DNA from: Morganella morganii
GTDB taxonomy: Bacteria; Pseudomonadota; Gammaproteobacteria; Enterobacterales; Enterobacteriaceae
Assembly: GCF_003996855.1 (NCBI RefSeq)
Contig: NZ_NRQY01000001.1
Coordinates: forward strand, 2,075,333-2,085,666
Length of the DNA: 10,334 nucleotides
Direction: 5' to 3'
Part shown: piece after piece, positions 7,312 to 10,334 of the stretch
How the letters are laid out: each line of letters starts with the position of its first letter
How positions within the stretch are numbered: the first letter of the stretch is position 1
Translations under genes and position numbers: made by a program
Notes under the pieces: generated by a model
Told to the model about the DNA's origin: nothing
What the model saw: the letters and a program-made list of their open reading frames with translations, nothing else
Databases searched by the model: none

Positions 7312-7338
7312 CCGGGGCATTTATCATTCTGGCCCCGG
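7312..7338. repeat. GC-rich inverted repeat upstream of ygeW
   Basis: CCGGGGC (7312-7318) and GCCCCGG (7332-7338) are perfect seven-base inverted arms separated by 13 bases, five bases after the palindrome at 7291-7307. There is no T run after it. It is very GC-rich for this otherwise AT-rich gap. It could be a second regulator site or a hairpin; nothing in the sequence decides. Confidence 0.45.
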
Positions 7339-7509
7339 TTCCGGCGGTTCAGCTCTCTCACCGATCTGACTCCGGTGACTTTTCGCCGTTTCTGAAAATA
7401 ACTTTTATTCGCATTTGTCACACATAACCGGGCCATCACCCCCTGATAACTGTGATCACCCTCCCGATTTCACGCTGCGCTTCCCCCCGGCAGACCATTC
7501 CGTCTGATT

Positions 7510-7525
7510 TGGCATGCTTATTGTT
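7510..7525 (+). promoter_or_regulatory. Sigma-54 (-24/-12) promoter of ygeW-ygeX-ygeY
   Basis: TGGCATGCTTATTGTT fits the -24/-12 consensus well, with GG at 7511-7512 and, ten bases on, GT instead of the usual GC at 7523-7524. Transcription would begin near 7536, leaving a leader of about 70 bases before the ygeW ATG at 7608. The same architecture is seen before xdhA at 282-297. Apart from the inverted repeats listed separately, I see nothing else clear in the 534-base gap 7074-7607, and no convincing ygeV promoter. Confidence 0.65.
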
Positions 7526-7607
7526 AATAGTCACAGTACACATGCAGAAATGCCTTCTTCTCACTGCATATTCAATTGTCACCGGCCATTTCACATAGGA
7601 TTTAAAG

Positions 7608-8795
7608 ATGAAAAACGTTAATGAATTATTGAAAGATATCGCCAGACTGAAATCGAATCTTCATCAAAAAGATTTTTTACTTACCTGGGAACAGAGTCAG
7701 GATGAACTGACGATGGTGCTTGATATTGCAGCCGCACTGAAAGGGCTGCGTGCCGATAATATCGCAACCAACGTATTCACGAATGGCCTTGGTATCTCTG
7801 TTTTCCGTGACAACTCCACCCGTACCCGTTTTTCTTATGCGTCGGCACTGAATATGCTCGGCCTGGCCCAGCAGGATCTCGACGAAGGTAAGTCACAGAT
7901 TGCCCACGGTGAAACCGTACGTGAAACGGCCAACATGATTTCATTCTGTGCAGATGCTATCGGTATCCGTGATGATATGTACCTCGGCGCCGGTAACGCC
8001 TATATGCGTGAAGTGGGTGCGGCACTGGATGAAGGTTTTGAAGAAGGTGTTCTGCCGCAGCGTCCTGCACTGGTTAACCTCCAGTGTGATATCGACCACC
8101 CGACACAGTCCATGGCTGACCTCGCCTGGTTACGTGAGCATTTCGGTTCACTGGAAAACCTGAAAGGCAAAAAAATCGCCATGACCTGGGCGTATTCACC
8201 AAGCTACGGTAAACCGCTGTCTGTACCGCAGGGCATCATCGGTCTGATGACCCGTTACGGTATGGATGTCACGCTGGCGCATCCGGAAGGTTATGACCTG
8301 ATCCCTGATGTCATTGATGTCGCTAAAAACAATGCCAAACAGTCCGGCGGCAGCTTTAAACAGGTCACGTCCATGGAAGAAGCGTTCAAAGATGCGGATA
8401 TCGTGTATCCGAAATCCTGGGCGCCTTACAAAGTCATGGAACAGCGTACCGAACTGCTGCGTGCCGATGACCATGACGGCCTGAAAGCCCTTGAGCAGCG
8501 CTGCCTGGCACAGAACGCCAACCACAAAGACTGGCACTGTACTGAAGAGATGATGAAGCTGACCAAAGGCGGCGAAGCGCTGTACATGCACTGTCTGCCT
8601 GCGGATATCACCGGTGTTTCCTGTAAGGAAGGGGAAGTGGAAGAGGCCGTATTCGAGAAATACCGTATCGCCACTTACAAAGAAGCCAGCTGGAAGCCGT
8701 ATATCATCTCCGCCATGATTCTGGCCCGCAAATTCCCGCAGCCGGCTCTGGTTCTTGAGCAGCTGCTGAAAAACGCACGTAAACGTATTTTATAA
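7608..8795 (+). CDS. ygeW: YgeW, knotted aspartate/ornithine-type carbamoyltransferase of unknown substrate
   Basis: A cytoplasmic member of the carbamoyltransferase family; E. coli YgeW is a structurally known transcarbamylase whose amino substrate is not settled. The 395 residues equal its usual length (about 396), and much of the sequence appears almost identical. The carbamoyl-phosphate loop FRDNSTRTRF spans 66-75, with STRTR at 70-74. HPTQ (164-167) and HCLPAD (328-333) are further family motifs. The HCLPAD form and the long mid-protein segment separate it from normal ornithine (HCLP-R) and aspartate transcarbamylases. The start has AGGA seven bases upstream. It leads a three-gene set with ygeX and ygeY under a sigma-54 promoter. 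In context it probably acts on a carbamoylated or ureido intermediate of purine breakdown, perhaps yielding carbamoyl phosphate; this is inference. Confidence 0.94.
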   Translation: MKNVNELLKDIARLKSNLHQKDFLLTWEQSQDELTMVLDIAAALKGLRADNIATNVFTNGLGISVFRDNSTRTRFSYASALNMLGLAQQDLDEGKSQIAHGETVRETANMISFCADAIGIRDDMYLGAGNAYMREVGAALDEGFEEGVLPQRPALVNLQCDIDHPTQSMADLAWLREHFGSLENLKGKKIAMTWAYSPSYGKPLSVPQGIIGLMTRYGMDVTLAHPEGYDLIPDVIDVAKNNAKQSGGSFKQVTSMEEAFKDADIVYPKSWAPYKVMEQRTELLRADDHDGLKALEQRCLAQNANHKDWHCTEEMMKLTKGGEALYMHCLPADITGVSCKEGEVEEAVFEKYRIATYKEASWKPYIISAMILARKFPQPALVLEQLLKNARKRIL

Positions 8796-8803
8796 ATCCG
8801 GAG

Positions 8804-8830
8804 CCCGGCCGTCACCGGCCGGGTTATTTT
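8804..8830 (+). terminator. Terminator-like hairpin between ygeW and ygeX
   Basis: CCCGGCCG (8804-8811) and CGGCCGGG (8816-8823) form an eight-base-pair GC stem with loop TCAC, followed by TTATTTT. It sits eight bases after the ygeW stop and 24 bases before the ygeX start. As an intrinsic terminator it may be partial, so ygeW would be made in excess over ygeX and ygeY. It may instead only protect the ygeW mRNA end. Confidence 0.6.
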
Positions 8831-8854
8831 CCCGATGATATGAGGTGAGGCTCT

Positions 8855-10054
8855 ATGTCTGTCTTCTCACTGAAGTTAGATATTTCAGATAACCGTTATT
8901 TCAACGGTAAACACTCCCCGCTTTTTTCCCGTGAAGAAGCACATAAAGCGCTGAAGTTTCATGAGAAAATTACGGGTTACCATCCGACACCACTGTATGA
9001 CATGAAAGATCTCGCCGCCCTGTTCGGCGTGCGTAATATCCTGGTGAAAGATGAATCACAGCGTTTTGATCTGAATGCATTCAAAATTCTGGGCGGCTCT
9101 TATGCCATCGCCCACCTGTTGTGCGAAAAGTACAACATGGACATTAACGATTTCTCTTTCGAGAAACTCAAAAGCACCCTGACTGAAAAAATGACGTTCG
9201 CCACCACCACTGACGGTAACCACGGCCGCGGTGTGGCCTGGGCGGCACGCGCACTGGGTCAGAAAGCCGTGGTGTACATGCCGAAAGGCTCCGCACAGGA
9301 ACGCGTGGATCACATTACCGGCCTCGGGGCAGAGTGTATCGTCACAGATATGAACTACGACGATACCGTCCGTCTCACCATGGAAAATGCCAAAAAACAC
9401 GGCTGGCTCGTGGTTCAGGATACCGCCTGTGAAGGCTACACCAAAATCCCGACCTGGATTATGCAGGGTTACACCACACTGGCTGCCGAGGCGGTTGCCC
9501 AGATGAAAGAGATGAAGATTCAGCGTCCGACCCACGTGCTGTTACAGGCCGGTGTGGGTGCGATGGCCGGCGGTGTGCTGGGCTATCTGGTCGATGAGTT
9601 CGGGGCAAAAGATCTGCACTCCATTATTGTCGAGCCGGAGCTGGCTGACTGCCTCTACCGCTCCAGTCTGAAAGGCGAAATCGTCAATGTCGGCGGTGAC
9701 ATGGCCACTATCATGGCCGGTCTGGCCTGCGGCGAGCCGAACCCTATCGGCTGGGATCTGATGCGTAACTGCGCGACACAGTTTATCTCCTGTGAAGATG
9801 CGGTCGCCGCCCTCGGCATGCGGGTCCTCGGTAATCCGTACGGCAACGACAACCGCGTGATTTCCGGTGAATCCGGCGCCGTCGGTCTCGGCGTGCTGGC
9901 GGCGGTTAACTATCATCCGGAACGTGCGGAACTGATGGAAAGACTCGGCCTGAACAGTGATTCCGTCATCCTCGTGATCAACACCGAAGGTGACACAGAT
10001 ACCAAACATTACCGTGAAGTTGTCTGGGAAGGTAAAAACCCGGCGCAGAAATAA
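8855..10054 (+). CDS. ygeX (dpaL): 2,3-Diaminopropionate ammonia-lyase
   Basis: A PLP enzyme of fold type II that splits D- or L-2,3-diaminopropionate into pyruvate and two ammonia. The 399 residues match the E. coli enzyme (398). The PLP Lys is K77 in LNAFKILGGS. D120 (TTTDGNHG, 117-124) and D189 (VVQDTACEG) stand at the positions of the two catalytic acids known from the E. coli enzyme. The glycine-rich phosphate-binding loop is GVGAMAGG (233-240). C266 and C292 may be the disulfide pair described in that enzyme. GAGGT about eight bases before the ATG supports the start, 59 bases after ygeW. It supplies pyruvate and ammonia for growth. The diaminopropionate source is probably a product of YgeY or upstream purine degradation, which is inferred from context. 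Confidence 0.95.
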   Translation: MSVFSLKLDISDNRYFNGKHSPLFSREEAHKALKFHEKITGYHPTPLYDMKDLAALFGVRNILVKDESQRFDLNAFKILGGSYAIAHLLCEKYNMDINDFSFEKLKSTLTEKMTFATTTDGNHGRGVAWAARALGQKAVVYMPKGSAQERVDHITGLGAECIVTDMNYDDTVRLTMENAKKHGWLVVQDTACEGYTKIPTWIMQGYTTLAAEAVAQMKEMKIQRPTHVLLQAGVGAMAGGVLGYLVDEFGAKDLHSIIVEPELADCLYRSSLKGEIVNVGGDMATIMAGLACGEPNPIGWDLMRNCATQFISCEDAVAALGMRVLGNPYGNDNRVISGESGAVGLGVLAAVNYHPERAELMERLGLNSDSVILVINTEGDTDTKHYREVVWEGKNPAQK

Positions 10055-10061
10055 AGATGAC

Positions 10062-10087
10062 ACGGCGGTGCCGGATGCATCCGCCGT
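10062..10087 (+). other. Intercistronic hairpin between ygeX and ygeY
   Basis: ACGGCGG (10062-10068) pairs with CCGCCGT (10081-10087). The loop holds part of a second, alternative palindrome, CGGATGCATCCG (10072-10083). No T tract follows, so this looks more like an mRNA processing or stability element than a terminator. Confidence 0.45.
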
Positions 10088-10128
10088 TCACTCTTCCACA
10101 CGATTTTAACTGATTGGAGTATTGAAAC

Positions 10129-10334
10129 ATGGCTAAGCAAATCCCGTTCGATGAAATTGTCAAAAAAGCTGAACACTATAAAAAAGACATGACCCGCTTT
10201 CTGCGCGATATGGTGGCAATTCCCAGCGAAAGCTGCGACGAAAAACGCGTGATTCACCGCATCAAAGAAGAGATGGAAAAAAGTCGGTTTTGATAAAGTG
10301 GATATCGACCCGATGGGGAACATTCTGGGCTATA
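10129..10334 (+). pseudogene. ygeY: ygeY homologue (M20-family peptidase/deacetylase-like hydrolase), 5' part with an apparent frameshift
   Basis: The ATG follows GGAG by nine bases, 74 bases after ygeX. The first 51 codons read as the N-terminus of YgeY, a predicted metal-dependent M20-family hydrolase, with [20 protein letters not shown] at residues 21-40. After EEMEK the frame breaks: AGT CGG TTT TGA gives a stop at 10291-10293, a product of 54 residues. Removing one A from the run of six at 10277-10282 restores [17 protein letters not shown] to the end of the window, as expected for YgeY. So one base is extra, either a true mutation or a sequencing/assembly error. The metal-binding residues lie beyond the window. 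YgeY is thought to release diaminopropionate from a precursor for YgeX; its exact reaction is not shown here. Confidence 0.8.

Noticed and set aside
7407..7422. CRP-like site before ygeW (TCACA at 7418-7422)
   Set aside because: Only the right half matches; the left half position reads ATTCG instead of TGTGA.
7149..7427. 92-codon open frame on the plus strand in the gap between ygeV and ygeW
   Set aside because: No ribosome-binding site precedes it, the composition is not protein-like, I recognise no family, and it runs over three inverted repeats that better explain the region.
10277..10293. Programmed ribosomal frameshift at A-AAA-AAG in ygeY
   Set aside because: The heptamer resembles a -1 slippery site, but restoring the YgeY frame needs a +1 (or -2) shift. 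A run of six A is short for transcriptional slippage. An indel or sequence error is simpler.
1..10334. CRISPR array, tRNA/rRNA genes, insertion sequences or prophage genes
   Set aside because: No regularly spaced repeats, no tRNA-like folds noticed, and no transposase or integrase coding sequence in any frame. All long real frames are metabolic or regulatory genes.

Overview
The window is a chromosomal segment of an enteric gammaproteobacterium (Enterobacterales). Its genes match, in order and orientation, the Escherichia coli xdhABC / ygeV / ygeW-ygeX-ygeY region, with protein lengths almost equal to the E. coli ones. Moderate GC content and the sequence differences suggest a relative rather than E. 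coli itself. A Morganella-like genus would fit, but this is a guess.

Layout. 1-342 is a non-coding regulatory region with a palindromic candidate activator site, a terminator-like structure and a good -24/-12 (sigma-54) promoter. 343-4009 is a tight + strand operon for a three-subunit xanthine dehydrogenase: xdhA (molybdopterin subunit), xdhB (FAD subunit) and xdhC (2x[2Fe-2S] subunit). 4010-5222 holds a divergent pair absent between xdhC and ygeV in E. coli as I recall it: an HxlR-family repressor (-) and an NfsB-type FMN nitroreductase (+), with a terminator hairpin on each side. 5223-7073 (-) is ygeV, a sigma-54 enhancer-binding activator with GAF/PAS-type input regions and a four-cysteine cluster. 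7074-7607 is a 534-base regulatory region with three clear inverted repeats and a second -24/-12 promoter. 7608-10334 (+) holds ygeW (carbamoyltransferase of unknown substrate), ygeX/dpaL (2,3-diaminopropionate ammonia-lyase) and the first part of ygeY (M20-type hydrolase). The ygeY frame is broken by one extra A in an A run, and the gene runs off the window.

How it fits together. Xanthine dehydrogenase makes or consumes xanthine and urate. The ygeW-ygeX-ygeY genes belong to a cluster linked to anaerobic purine/urate breakdown in gut bacteria, where diaminopropionate would be a carbon and nitrogen intermediate. YgeV lies between the two operons. Both have a sigma-54 promoter, and both carry upstream a palindrome sharing the 9-base core TCAATATGA, so the window reads as a YgeV-controlled purine-catabolism regulon. 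The hxlR-nfsB pair looks like an independent electrophile or redox-responsive insertion.
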